Notes: generated by a model not told the origin, from the sequence alone. A DNA stretch of 64,000 nucleotides from Palsa-506 sp963755815 (GCA_963755815.1 CAVWLF010000001.1:62001-126000); one strand, 5' to 3'; numbered from the stretch's first letter, positions 49,745 to 58,719 are shown. Numbers and translations: made by a program.

Positions 49745-50737
49745 TCAGGATCTGGTTTGCGGCCAGGACCAGCGGAAGCCCACCACGACCTTCTCCAGCG
49801 ATCTCAGGTAACGGTGGGCCGAGTGCTGGCTGTCCAGCGTGACCTGCTCCTGCTCGGCGACCGGCCCGTCCACCCCGGCCCAGATCGCCCACCAGACCTT
49901 CTCCGGCAGCCGGCCGGGGTGGAACTCGACGCGAAGGTCGAAGTTCTCCAGCCGGCTGAGGGCACCGCGCCGGTACTCACATTCATGCGGATCGGCGAGG
50001 TTCCCGGGCAAGTGGAAGGACGTCCAGTACTCCAGCGTGAGGGTCTCGCCGAGGGCAAGCGACCTGGTCAGCGGAATGTCGGTGGCGTAAACGTCATCCC
50101 TGATCCGGTACAGGGGCCCGGTGGGATTCCCGCATCCCTGGCCCGTCTCCAGCGTCGCCGCGTCCGTGTCGTAGAGGTAAGGGATACGGTCCACCCCTTC
50201 GGCGGTCGCCTCGACCACCTTAAGCGTGCGGGTGGCGGCAAGCCGGCCGTCCGGCCCGACGTAGACGTGATCATGCATGGACACCGTGTGGTGCTTGCGC
50301 GGCCCCAGGGCGGCGGCTACTTCCGCGAGGTTCTCGGCCGGCATCGCGCTTTCGCCGGACAGGACGCTGATCGCGGCGGAGCCCTCCCATAGCCGCCAGA
50401 GGCGGCTCTCCTCCTGCTCGGTGAACCCGAATGTGTCGATGAACATCGACAGCGCACCGCGGCTGAGCAGCCGGCCGGTCAGCGCCCGGGAGACGGTGTC
50501 CTTGAGCTGATGCGCGGTCACGTCCGAGCCGCCGGTTGCACGCGGGCTGGACCACAGGTGCGTGGCGATCGCCTCCGCGACGGCGAGCTGGTTGATCTCG
50601 CCCGTCCTGATCCGCATCGCGTGCTGCTCCCAGATCCGGCGGTACCGGCCCGGCCGGAACAGTAACTCCCGCAGGTAGCCGGCGGCCGCCCGGCGGCCGG
50701 CTGCGGAGGGAATGTCGGTGGAGGGAACCTCGGTCAC
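49745..50737 (-). CDS. Conserved-looking protein of unknown function
   Basis: A 330-aa protein. The N-terminal ~140 residues are helical and basic (RELLFRPGRYRRIWEQHAMR, DTVSRALTGRLLSRGALSMF, EESRLWRLWEG). The C-terminal ~180 are rich in beta-strands (HHTVSMHDHVYVGPDGR, LYRIRDDVYATDIPL, LTLEYWTSFHLPGN, VEFHPGRLPEKVWWAIW). There is no signal peptide or membrane segment. I do not recognise the family. The balanced composition and G/C third positions support coding. The GTG at 50737 has only a weak ribosome binding site. Confidence 0.8.
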   Translation of the reverse strand: MTEVPSTDIPSAAGRRAAAGYLRELLFRPGRYRRIWEQHAMRIRTGEINQLAVAEAIATHLWSSPRATGGSDVTAHQLKDTVSRALTGRLLSRGALSMFIDTFGFTEQEESRLWRLWEGSAAISVLSGESAMPAENLAEVAAALGPRKHHTVSMHDHVYVGPDGRLAATRTLKVVEATAEGVDRIPYLYDTDAATLETGQGCGNPTGPLYRIRDDVYATDIPLTRSLALGETLTLEYWTSFHLPGNLADPHECEYRRGALSRLENFDLRVEFHPGRLPEKVWWAIWAGVDGPVAEQEQVTLDSQHSAHRYLRSLEKVVVGFRWSWPQTRS

Positions 50738-51000
50738 GGTCTCTGTATCCCGGTCTGTGCGAACTTACTGCGACATGTATCGGCTACCTTACGGCCGCGG
50801 GCTCGCCCTGGCGGCGAGGGCCGCTCATGGCGTCAAGCCGGGCGTGACCGCGTTCCTCAGCTATCTGGGGCCTGCGGCACGGCCAAGTCAGCTGGACTGG
50901 CGTGAAGGCGACCGCATGGCGGTCTACCGGCAGCCAGGTGATTAGGGGGGCGGGCCCGCTGCGAACGCGGCGGGCCCCACCCTTTGGCCACCGTCCGGGG
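50738..51000. other. Intergenic region with a possible small plus-strand gene
   Basis: The 263 bases between the unknown gene and the GNAT gene hold an open plus-strand frame, about 60 aa from a GTG near 50757 to the TAG at 50943. It contains MYRLPYGRGLALAARAAHG and DWREGDRMAVYRQPGD. The residues look protein-like, but no ribosome binding site or known family supports it. The rest shows nothing recognisable. Confidence 0.25.
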
Positions 51001-51858
51001 TCAGAACAGCACGGACATGAAGGTGCCGGCTTCGATGAAGCCGGCCCGCCGGTACGCGGCGCGCGCGGGGGCGTTGTAGTCGTTGACGTAGAGCGTCACG
51101 ATCGGCGCGATGGACTCGATCGCGATCGCCACGACCGCCGCCATCCCGTGCGAGGCGATCCCGCGCCCGCGCAGGTCCGGGGGCACCCATACGCCCTGCA
51201 CCTGGCACACCTGCGGGGTCACCGAGCCAATCTCGGCCTTGAACACGACCCGGCCGCCCTCGATCCTGGCGAAGGACCGGCCGGCCTTGATCAGCTCCAT
51301 CACCCGCGCCCGGTACGCGGCACCGCCGTCCGCGCCGACCGGCGATACGCCTACTTCCTCGGTGAACATGTCCACCGCGGCCGGGAACAGGATGTCAAGC
51401 TCGCCCGGGCGCACGGCACGCACCAGCGAATCGGGCGCGACCAGCGGATCACCGGAGATGGCCAGGACCGGCTGCACCGCCCGGACCTCACGCGGGCGGC
51501 CCCAGTAGGGCGCGAGCAGCCCCCACAGTTCCTGCACGGCGGGCGCCGGGCCGACGATCGAAGAACAACGCCGACCTTGCAAACGAGCACGCCCCGCAAA
51601 TGCCGTAACAGCGCTCGATGTCGCCGCGACCGGGACAAGGTTCGCACCCGAATAGCAGAGCGACGTCAGCCGCCCGCGATCGGAGTAGCCCCACAACTGC
51701 GCGCCGAGCCGGCCAGGGTCGAGCCCGGCCGCCCGCAGCCGGGCGCTGACGAATACGTTCGTCACCGCGTCGGAGTCGCAGATGCCGAGCGCCTCGTCGC
51801 GATCGCTATCGTTCAGCAGGCGCAGCGACGACGACTTCCACGTCCTTGTGCGCAGCAC
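51001..51858 (-). CDS. GNAT-family acetyltransferase with DUF4081 domain
   Basis: A 285-aa two-lobed acetyltransferase. The N-terminal DUF4081 half starts VLRTRTWKSSSLRLLND and includes AVTNVFVSARL. The C-terminal GNAT half holds the acetyl-CoA loop GVWVPPDLRGRGIASHGMAA and the closing NDYNAPARAAYRRAGF. The acceptor is unknown. In many actinobacteria this gene lies near ispG, which is not in this window. The GTG at 51858 is chosen because the family begins there; GGGAGG is immediately adjacent, an unusually short spacing. Confidence 0.88.
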   Translation of the reverse strand: MLRTRTWKSSSLRLLNDSDRDEALGICDSDAVTNVFVSARLRAAGLDPGRLGAQLWGYSDRGRLTSLCYSGANLVPVAATSSAVTAFAGRARLQGRRCSSIVGPAPAVQELWGLLAPYWGRPREVRAVQPVLAISGDPLVAPDSLVRAVRPGELDILFPAAVDMFTEEVGVSPVGADGGAAYRARVMELIKAGRSFARIEGGRVVFKAEIGSVTPQVCQVQGVWVPPDLRGRGIASHGMAAVVAIAIESIAPIVTLYVNDYNAPARAAYRRAGFIEAGTFMSVLF

Positions 51859-51973
51859 CCTCCCAGGGTAACTGCACGGCAAGAACTGCCGAAGGGGCGC
51901 CGGGCATGCGACTTCGTAACAGCACAGCAACGAACTGCCGGAAGGGTGCCGTGCCGATTCCGGTGCCGTGCCG

Positions 51974-53542
51974 TCAGCTGGCCGGCGGTGGCGGCAGCGC
52001 CGCGCAGGTGGCGTTGACCGGGTCCGGCCCCTGCGGCAGTGCGCCGGTGGCGAGGTAGCGGTTCAGGTAGCCGTCGACGCAGGTATTGGGCGGGTTGGCC
52101 AGGGACTGGCCGTGATTGCCGCCGCCCTCCACGACGACCATCCGGGCGCTCGGCAGCGCCTGGTGCGCCTGCTGCGCGCCCGCGTACGGGGTGGCCGGAT
52201 CGAGCGTGCCCTGGATCATCAGGATGCCCGGCAGCCCCTGGCCCTTGATCTGCAGCGGCCGGGCCGGCCCGTGCACCGGCCAGAACGCGCACGCGGCGTT
52301 GAACCAGGTGTTGTCCCAGGCCTCGAACGGCGCGGTCGAGTACACCTTCCTGGTGTCGGAGTTCCACTTCGCCCAGTTGCGCGGCCAGTTGACGTCGCTG
52401 CACTCGACCGCGTTATAGACGGCGAACTCGTTCTCGTTCTGCTGACCGCCCTCGTCGTACGCGCTGATCAGCTGGCTGGTGCCGCCGCCATGGAGGTAGC
52501 CGGACAGCGCGGTGGCGAGCGTCGGCCAGAAGCTGTTCGTGTACCCGCCGGTGAGGAATGTGTCATCGAACTCGTCCGGGCCGATCAGCGGGCCGTTCGC
52601 GCCGCTGATCGGATGCGCCGCGAGCCGCGCCCGGGCCGCGTGCCAGGCCCGGCTCACCTGCGCTTCGGTCGAGCCGAGCCGGTATACCCGGTTGTTGGCG
52701 GCGGCCCAGGAAAAGAACGCGTTCTGCCGGCCCTGGAACGCATAGTCCTGGGCGATGTTGTCCGCGTACCAGACCCCGTCGGGATCAACGGTGCTGTCCA
52801 GGACCATCCGGCGGATCCGGTGCGGGAACAAGGTGGCGTATACCTGGCCGATATAGGTGCCGTAGGAGTAGGCAAAGTAGCTGATCTGCCGCTGGCCGAG
52901 GGCGGCCCGGATGGAGTCCATGTCCCTGGCCGTGTCCTCCGTGGTCAGGTAGGGCAGCAGCCAGCCGTACTTGCGCTCGCAGTCGGCGGCGTAGGACCTG
53001 GCGCGGCCGATCATCGCCTGCTCCGCTGCCTCGTTCGCGGGGACGTAGTTGGGCCGCACTCCGGCGAAGAAGGACGGGTCGCAGTGCAGCGCGGGCACGG
53101 ATGACCCGACGCCCCGCGGATCGAAGCCGACGACGTCGTACTCGGCGGCCACCGACGGCTGCAGGCCGCTGGCGACGACGGAGGCCAGGCCCAGGCCGGG
53201 TCCGCCGGGGCCGCCGGGGTTGACGATCAGCACGCCCCGCCGGCCGGACCGGGCCGTGGCCGGCACCTCGTCGAGCGCCAGGGTGATCTTCCGGCCGCCG
53301 GGGTGACGGTAGTCAAGCGGCACCTGCAGCCGGGCGCACAGCATCCGCGCTCCCTGCGCCGGGCAGGGGCGCCAGTGCACCCGCGCCGCCGCGGCCGGCT
53401 GGCCGGCGGCCGGCGACTGCGCGGCCGGCCGCGAGCTCGCCGGGGACTGCCCGGCGGCCTGCGGCGTCCCGCCGCCGGTGCAGCCCGAGACGGCGAGCGC
53501 GGCGGCCGCGGCGACCGCAGTTGCGGCCAGAGCTTTCCTCAT
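51974..53542 (-). CDS. Secreted S33 alpha/beta-hydrolase lipoprotein (tripeptidyl-aminopeptidase-like)
   Basis: A 522-aa protein with a lipoprotein signal (MRKALAATAVAAAAALAVSGC), a ~35-aa Ala/Pro/Ser linker, then an S33-type alpha/beta hydrolase. The oxyanion region is NPGGPGGPGLG, the nucleophile is in YFAYSYGTYIG, and the C-terminal TAP-like domain contains the Asp in QGTLDPATPY and the His in GGGNHGQS. It resembles Streptomyces mycelium-associated proteinases and Tap, which release N-terminal tripeptides. The substrate here is inferred. It stands alone; the short gap before the GNAT gene has two direct repeats of GAACTGCCG. Confidence 0.9.
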   Translation of the reverse strand: MRKALAATAVAAAAALAVSGCTGGGTPQAAGQSPASSRPAAQSPAAGQPAAAARVHWRPCPAQGARMLCARLQVPLDYRHPGGRKITLALDEVPATARSGRRGVLIVNPGGPGGPGLGLASVVASGLQPSVAAEYDVVGFDPRGVGSSVPALHCDPSFFAGVRPNYVPANEAAEQAMIGRARSYAADCERKYGWLLPYLTTEDTARDMDSIRAALGQRQISYFAYSYGTYIGQVYATLFPHRIRRMVLDSTVDPDGVWYADNIAQDYAFQGRQNAFFSWAAANNRVYRLGSTEAQVSRAWHAARARLAAHPISGANGPLIGPDEFDDTFLTGGYTNSFWPTLATALSGYLHGGGTSQLISAYDEGGQQNENEFAVYNAVECSDVNWPRNWAKWNSDTRKVYSTAPFEAWDNTWFNAACAFWPVHGPARPLQIKGQGLPGILMIQGTLDPATPYAGAQQAHQALPSARMVVVEGGGNHGQSLANPPNTCVDGYLNRYLATGALPQGPDPVNATCAALPPPPAS

Positions 53543-53616
53543 AACGTCATCCTGCCCGATCAGGGCGACTGCTCCAGCGCCCCGGCCGCGGCGATACGCG
53601 GCTGCGGCGGCGCCGA

Positions 53617-55014
53617 TCAGACCTGGACGAACTCGATCCCGGCCAGCTCGCAGAAAACCTGCCAGTCGGCCGCATGGTGGCCGAGGTTCATCACCTCATG
53701 GTGCGGGCCGCCGGCCCGCAGCCATCCGTTCAGGCAGGCGCGCACGCCGGAGGCCGGGCGGAACTGGCCGTACGGCATTTCCAGGGCGGGCAGCAGCTGG
53801 CTGTCCAGGTTCTCCCCCTCGGCGACGACGAGGCGGAAGCGCTCGCCCTCCAGCGAGACCAGGGTCGCGATGGTGGCCGGTCCCGGCTGGTACTGGAACA
53901 GGAACGTCGGCGGGTCGGCCAGCCGGCCGATGCCGAGCGGGCGCTTGATCAGCCGGACCGGCCGGTCGGATCGCGCCACCTTCCAGTTGCCCTCGCCCAT
54001 GTGGCTCATCAGCACCGAGTCGGACGGGAAGTCCATCGCGTACATCTCGGTGAAGTGCGCGTCGCCGATCAGCGTGTGGCCCGCCGAGACCAGGCAGGCG
54101 GTCAGCACGTCGCCCTCGGCGGCGTAGCCGTAGCCCTTGGCCATCAGGCTGGAGGCGGCGGCCAGCGGCAGCCTGCTGAACCGGCCGTCCTCGCCGATCG
54201 CGTCGAAGTGCGCGGTGTACGCGCCGAACCCGCGATCGGTGAGAATCCGCTCGATCGCGACCTGCATGCGCGCGTGATCCTGGCGTTCTTCCGCGGACAG
54301 CCGCTCGTCGATCTCGAAGTTCGCGTCCTCGAAGGCGATCACCCCGGCCGCCTCGGCCTCGGTGACGGCGAGCATGCCCCGGTACATATCGCCGGGCGCG
54401 ACGGCCAGGATCTCCGGGCCGAGGCTCCTGATCAGGGCGCTCTCGTCGACCCTGATGTCGCCCATGTCGTTCATGGCATAGCCGAAGATCGCGACCTTCA
54501 GCGACTTCCAGGCCGTGACGGCGGCCGCCGCCCGGGCCCACCTGGCCACGTCAGCGCGGAACGAGTCTGCCTTCCAGTCATCGGTCAGCACGCTGAACCG
54601 GCGCCCGGCGCGGACCATCGCGTTCGCGGTGTCCTGGCTGCCGTGCACGCCCTGGTTGTAGGTCATGTCGGCCATGTCCCACGCGGGCGTGACGCTCGGC
54701 TCGGGCTGGATGTTGGCCAGGCAGATCGGCAGCCGCGATTCCGAGAGCAGCCGCGCTACCCGCATGGCCGGCCCGTAGGTGAGCATCACGACCAGGACGC
54801 CGTCCAGATCCGCGGCCTCGAAGGCCCGCATCTCGCGTTCCGCGTCCTCGCGGTACTTGACCGGCTGGCTGGGGATGAACTCGCCGACATCGGCCAGGTG
54901 CGCGGCGATCTCGGCGGCGTAGCCCGCCTGCCGCTGCGCGATCCCGGGGATCATGTCGTCGTAGAGGTCCTGCATGATGCCCAGGATCCCGATGCGCGGC
55001 TTGCGGTCGGTCAT
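53617..55014 (-). CDS. araA: L-arabinose isomerase family protein (AraA-like)
   Basis: Converts L-arabinose to L-ribulose. The 465-aa protein keeps the expected metal/active-site residues: Glu300 in GYGYAAEGD, Glu323 in HFTEMYAMD, His338 in MSHMGEGN, and the C-terminal His in GGPHHEVMNLGHHAADW. The N-terminal Rossmann-like domain contains VLVVMLTYGPAM. It is somewhat shorter than classical ~500-aa AraA and belongs to the broader fucose/arabinose isomerase group. The neighbours araD and araB make the arabinose role likely. ATG at 55014, 54 bases after araD. Confidence 0.85.
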   Translation of the reverse strand: MTDRKPRIGILGIMQDLYDDMIPGIAQRQAGYAAEIAAHLADVGEFIPSQPVKYREDAEREMRAFEAADLDGVLVVMLTYGPAMRVARLLSESRLPICLANIQPEPSVTPAWDMADMTYNQGVHGSQDTANAMVRAGRRFSVLTDDWKADSFRADVARWARAAAAVTAWKSLKVAIFGYAMNDMGDIRVDESALIRSLGPEILAVAPGDMYRGMLAVTEAEAAGVIAFEDANFEIDERLSAEERQDHARMQVAIERILTDRGFGAYTAHFDAIGEDGRFSRLPLAAASSLMAKGYGYAAEGDVLTACLVSAGHTLIGDAHFTEMYAMDFPSDSVLMSHMGEGNWKVARSDRPVRLIKRPLGIGRLADPPTFLFQYQPGPATIATLVSLEGERFRLVVAEGENLDSQLLPALEMPYGQFRPASGVRACLNGWLRAGGPHHEVMNLGHHAADWQVFCELAGIEFVQV

Positions 55015-55066
55015 GAGTGGAAGCCTTCCTGAACGGATGCGTCCGGGCGATGCCGTACGCGGGGCG

Positions 55067-55080
55067 GGTCAGCGCTGACC
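55067..55080. promoter_or_regulatory. AGCGCT-centred palindrome at the araD/araA junction
   Basis: GGTCAGCGCTGACC is a perfect 14-bp palindrome sharing the core TNAGCGCTNA with the operator over the araB start. It includes the last codons and stop of araD, so coding constraint may explain part of it. It is listed as a weak operator candidate for araA. Confidence 0.3.
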
Positions 55081-55719
55081 GTAGTGCTCTTTGTACCGGC
55101 GGTGGAGCGCGTCCACCTGGCCGGCCGCGAGCGGCTGCGTGGGTCCGAGCGTGCGCGCGATGTGCACGGTGCGGGCGACGTCCTCGCACATCACCGCGGC
55201 CTTGACCGCTTCGGCGGCAGTCGGCCCGATGGTGAATACGCCATGGCTGCGCATGAGCACGGCCGGTGAGCGATGGCCGTCCAGGGTGGCCACGATGGCG
55301 CGGCCGATCTCGTCGCCGCCGATCAGCGCGAACGGCCCGAGCGGGATCTCGCCGCCGAACTCGTCGGCCATCGCGGTGATGACGCACGGCACGGGCTCCC
55401 CCCGGGCGGCCCAGGCAGTGGCGTAGGTCGAGTGGGTGTGCACCACGCCGCCGACCTCCGGCATGTGCCGGTACACGTAGGCGTGCGCCGAGGTGTCACT
55501 GGACGGGCTGAGCCCGTCCTCAGCCGGCCCGCCGTCCAGGTCGCACACCACCATGGACGCCGGGGTCAGGTCGTCGTAGGACACCCCGCTCGGCTTGATC
55601 ACCATCAGGTCAGCGCCGGGAACCCGGGCGGACACGTTCCCCGAGGTCCAGGCGACCAGCCCGTTCCTGACCAGCTCGGCGTGCAATCGGCAAACCTCAT
55701 CGCGAATCTTGCTGATCAC
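55069..55719 (-). CDS. araD: L-ribulose-5-phosphate 4-epimerase
   Basis: Converts L-ribulose 5-phosphate to D-xylulose 5-phosphate. The 216-aa class II aldolase-fold protein shows TSGNVSARV and KPSGVSYDDL (phosphate site), the zinc-binding VVHTHSTYATAWAA and a third His in LMRSHGVFTIG, and ends in a Tyr-containing tail (YKEHYGQR). The GTG at 55719 has GGCGAG directly ahead, a poor site. It lies between araB and araA. Confidence 0.93.
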   Translation of the reverse strand: MISKIRDEVCRLHAELVRNGLVAWTSGNVSARVPGADLMVIKPSGVSYDDLTPASMVVCDLDGGPAEDGLSPSSDTSAHAYVYRHMPEVGGVVHTHSTYATAWAARGEPVPCVITAMADEFGGEIPLGPFALIGGDEIGRAIVATLDGHRSPAVLMRSHGVFTIGPTAAEAVKAAVMCEDVARTVHIARTLGPTQPLAAGQVDALHRRYKEHYGQR

Positions 55720-55800
55720 CTCGCCGGGCGCGGCTGCCGCCGTCCTGGCCGGCCGGCCGGGGCGGCGCCCGGCGGGCGGCCCGCGCCGCCGGCCCGGCCG

Positions 55801-57492
55801 TCATGGCTGGCCTGCCCGCGCCGCGAGCACCCGCTCGCGGAGGGTGCGGAGCCGGTGCATGACCTCGTTTTCGCCACGGCCGAAGTAGTCGTGCAGCAGC
55901 AGGTACTCCGCATACATCTGGTCGTAGACGTCCGCGCTGGCTTCATCCGGCAGGTACACCGCTTCCCGCTTGCGGCCCATCGCCCGGGCGGCCGCGGGGA
56001 CGTCGGGGTACGCGCCCGCCGCGACCGCGGCGTGCAGGGCGGAGCCGAGCGCGGAGCCCTGCTCGGAGCCGATCAGGCTGAGCGGGCGGCGGGTCACGTC
56101 GGCGTATATCTGCATGATGGCCTCGTTCCTGGTCAGGCCGCCCGCAATCACCAGCTCGGTGACTCGCGTGCTGGACGATCCGAACGCGTCGATGATGACA
56201 CGCGTGCCGAACGCGGTCGCCTCGACCAGGGCCCGGTAGATCTCCGGCGGCCGGGTGGCCAGGGTCAGGCCGACGATCATGCCGGACAGATGGTGATCAA
56301 CCAGCACGCTGCGATTGCCGCTCAGCCAGTCCAGCGCGATCAGCCCGTGCGCTCCGGCCGGCTCCGTCATCGCCTCGGCGGACAGCAGCTCGTGCACGGA
56401 GACGCCGCGCCGCGCGGCGGCATCGACGTAGGCGGGCGGCACCGCCTGCTCGGCGAACCAGGCGAAGATGTCCCCGACGCCGCTCTGCCCCGCCTCGTAG
56501 CCCCAGAGCCCGGCGATGATGCCGCCGTCCACCACGCCGCACATGCCCGGCACCTCGGCCAGCTCCGCGGCGTTCATCACGTGGCAGGTCGAGGTACCCA
56601 TGATCGCGACCATCTGGCCCGGCCCGGTCGCGCCCGCCGCGGGCACGGTGACGTGCGCGTCGACGTTGCCCGCGGCCACCGCGATGCCTTCCGGCAAGCC
56701 GGTCCACTGCGCCGCCTGGCGGGTCAGCGAGCCGGCCCGGGCGCCGAGCGGCAGCACCGGGTGCTCCAGCTTGTCCGCCGCGAAGCCCGCGAACCCCGGA
56801 TCGAGCGCGGCCAGGAACTCGCGCGACGGGTAATGGCCGTCCTGCCGGATGCCCTTGTACCCGGCCGTGCAGGCGTTCCTGGTCTCGGCGCCGGTGAGCT
56901 GCCAGATGATCCAGTCGGCCGCCTCGATCCACCGGTCGGCGCGGGAGTAGATCCCGGGATCCTCGTCGAGCAGCTGCAGGGCCTTGGCGAACTGCCACTC
57001 CGCCGAGATCTTGCCGCCGTACCTGGCGATCCACGGCTCGCCGCGCTCGTGCGCCAGGGCGTTGATCCGGTCCGCCTGCGGCTGGGCGGCGTGATGCTTC
57101 CACAGCTTGGGATAGGCGTGCGGGCGGCCGGCCAGCCCGGGCAGCTGGCACAGCGGCGTCCCGTTCCGCAGGACCGGCATGACCGTGCACGCGGTGAAGT
57201 CGGTGCCGATGCCGATGACCAGCCCCGGGTCGATCCCCGCCTGCCTGATCGCGGCGGGCACCGCCTGCCGGAGCACATCGCGGTAATCCTCCGGGTCCTG
57301 CAGCGCCCAGTCGGGCGGCAGCTGCTCGCCGGTGGCGGCGAGCGTGTCGTCCATGACGGCGTGGCGGTACTCGTGCACCGAGGTGCCGAGTTCCGCGCCG
57401 TCCCGGACCCGGACGACCAGCGCCCGGCCGGACAGCGTCCCGAAGTCCACTCCCAGCACGCACGCGGCGGGGTTGTTAGCGCTAACACTCAT
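55801..57492 (-). CDS. araB: Ribulokinase (FGGY family)
   Basis: Phosphorylates L-ribulose. The 563-aa FGGY kinase has CVLGVDFGTLSGRALVV at the N-terminus, the AraB-type motif GTDFTACTVMPV, GTSTCHVM, and the ATP-site VIAGGLTRNEAIMQIYADV near the C-terminus. The length and these motifs fit AraB better than xylulokinase (about 490 aa). The ATG at 57492 is followed by a LacI-type operator in codons 2-6, so the repressor would block initiation directly. The next gene upstream is the LacI regulator. Confidence 0.92.
   Translation of the reverse strand: MSVSANNPAACVLGVDFGTLSGRALVVRVRDGAELGTSVHEYRHAVMDDTLAATGEQLPPDWALQDPEDYRDVLRQAVPAAIRQAGIDPGLVIGIGTDFTACTVMPVLRNGTPLCQLPGLAGRPHAYPKLWKHHAAQPQADRINALAHERGEPWIARYGGKISAEWQFAKALQLLDEDPGIYSRADRWIEAADWIIWQLTGAETRNACTAGYKGIRQDGHYPSREFLAALDPGFAGFAADKLEHPVLPLGARAGSLTRQAAQWTGLPEGIAVAAGNVDAHVTVPAAGATGPGQMVAIMGTSTCHVMNAAELAEVPGMCGVVDGGIIAGLWGYEAGQSGVGDIFAWFAEQAVPPAYVDAAARRGVSVHELLSAEAMTEPAGAHGLIALDWLSGNRSVLVDHHLSGMIVGLTLATRPPEIYRALVEATAFGTRVIIDAFGSSSTRVTELVIAGGLTRNEAIMQIYADVTRRPLSLIGSEQGSALGSALHAAVAAGAYPDVPAAARAMGRKREAVYLPDEASADVYDQMYAEYLLLHDYFGRGENEVMHRLRTLRERVLAARAGQP
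57474..57487. promoter_or_regulatory. LacI-family operator over the araB start
   Basis: TGTTAGCGCTAACA is a perfect 14-bp palindrome of the classic LacI/GalR type. It covers codons 2-6 of araB. The LacI-type regulator gene is directly upstream, which makes it the probable ligand. Confidence 0.85.
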
Positions 57493-57606
57493 GCTTCGCC
57501 TGATCCAGCACTCTGGTTTCCTTCCGGCCGGCCCATCCTGGCATGACCCCCGCTGCGGCCGGGCAGGCCCCACCCGCGGCCGGGCAGGGCCGCCCCGCGG
57601 CCGGGC

Positions 57607-58647
57607 TCACGGCCGGAACCGGGTCGCGCTTGACCGCACGACAAGCTCAGGGACGATCGGCAGCCGTGCCCCGGCCGACTCGTGCCCGGAGATCCGGTCC
57701 ACCAGCAGCCGCAGCGCGCGCCGGCCCAGCTCGCCGAAGTCCTGCCGGACCGTGGTCAGCGGCGGCAGGAAGAAGGCGGACTCGGGGATGTCATCGAACC
57801 CGACGACGCTGACGTCCTCCGGCACCCGGCGCCCGCCCTCGGACAGCGCGCGGAGCAGGCCGAGCGCCATGTGGTCATTGGCGCAGAAGACCGCGGTCAC
57901 GCCGGGCATGGTGGCCAGCTGGTGGCCGATCTCGTAGCCCGAGCGGGAGGACCAGTCGCCGGCCAGCACTTCGGGTTCCGGCGCCCCGGCCGACCGCAGC
58001 GCCTGCAGCCAGCCGTCGGTGCGCTCGCGGGCGTCCAGCCAGGAGCCGGGCCCGCCGACGTGGTGGACGGTTTCGTGGCCGAGGTCGAGCAGGTACTGGG
58101 TGGCCCGGGACGCGCCGGCCGCGTTGTCCACCGCGACCGAGGCCAGCGGCGCATGGGTGCCGCATCCGACGGCGACGAGCGGGACCGCCGCGGGGACGCC
58201 GTTGAGCGCGGCCACCGCCGAAGTCTGCGGCGCGATGACGATGATCCCCTCCACGGCCTGGCCGACGAACCGGTCGACCGCGTCGAGCACGCCGCGATGA
58301 TCAAGGGCCGGCAGGCTGGCGATGCTGACGAAGTAGGCGTGCCGGGCGGCCTGCTCGATGCCGTAGAGCATCGACGCCGGGCCGTAGAGGGTGGTATCAA
58401 AGCTGATCACGCCGAGGGTGTGGGTCCGCCTGGTGACCAGGGTGCGCGCCGCCGCGTTCGGCCGGTAGCCCAGCTGGCGGATCGCGGCGAGCACTTTCTC
58501 CCTGGTGTGCGGCCTGACGTTGGGATGCTGGTTCAGGACCCGCGAGACCGTCTGGTGCGATACGCCGGCCAGCCGGGCGACGTCCGCCATGACCGGCGGC
58601 CGGGCGGTACCGTCCGCCGGGCCCGGGCCAGTCCGCGCAGGCGCCAC
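57607..58647 (-). CDS. LacI-family transcriptional repressor of the ara/gal cluster
   Basis: A 346-aa regulator. The helix-turn-helix and hinge are MADVARLAGVSHQTVSRVLNQHPNVRPHTREKVLAAI, written here in two parts: MADVARLAGVSHQTVSRVLN and HTREKVLAAIRQLGYRPN. The rest is a periplasmic-binding-protein-like sugar domain with VAVDNAAGA, VFCANDHMALGLL and VSVVGFDDIPESAFFLPPLT. The GTG at 58647 is supported by GGAGGAG four to five bases upstream; the longer start at 58677 has no such box. Palindromes over araB and 57 bases upstream of this gene suggest it represses araB and itself. The inducer is probably arabinose, galactose or a derivative. Confidence 0.92.
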   Translation of the reverse strand: MAPARTGPGPADGTARPPVMADVARLAGVSHQTVSRVLNQHPNVRPHTREKVLAAIRQLGYRPNAAARTLVTRRTHTLGVISFDTTLYGPASMLYGIEQAARHAYFVSIASLPALDHRGVLDAVDRFVGQAVEGIIVIAPQTSAVAALNGVPAAVPLVAVGCGTHAPLASVAVDNAAGASRATQYLLDLGHETVHHVGGPGSWLDARERTDGWLQALRSAGAPEPEVLAGDWSSRSGYEIGHQLATMPGVTAVFCANDHMALGLLRALSEGGRRVPEDVSVVGFDDIPESAFFLPPLTTVRQDFGELGRRALRLLVDRISGHESAGARLPIVPELVVRSSATRFRP

Positions 58648-58703
58648 GTCGCTCCTCCGGTCGAATCGGGCCCGCACCCTTCCCGTGCGTCGGCGTGAAG
58701 TGA

Positions 58704-58719
58704 TTGTTATCGCTCACAA
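58704..58719. promoter_or_regulatory. LacI-family operator upstream of the repressor gene
   Basis: TTGTTATCGCTCACAA, read on the minus strand as TTGTGAGCGATAACAA, closely resembles the lac-type operator. It shares the TGT-N-AGCG-N-TAACA layout with the araB operator, with two asymmetric changes. It lies between galK and the repressor start, suggesting autoregulation. Confidence 0.75.

Noticed and set aside
57493..57606. CGCGGCCGGGCAGG direct repeats between the repressor and araB as an operator array
   Set aside because: The repeats are pure G/C, lack symmetry and match the general composition; the clear palindromes nearby are better operator candidates.
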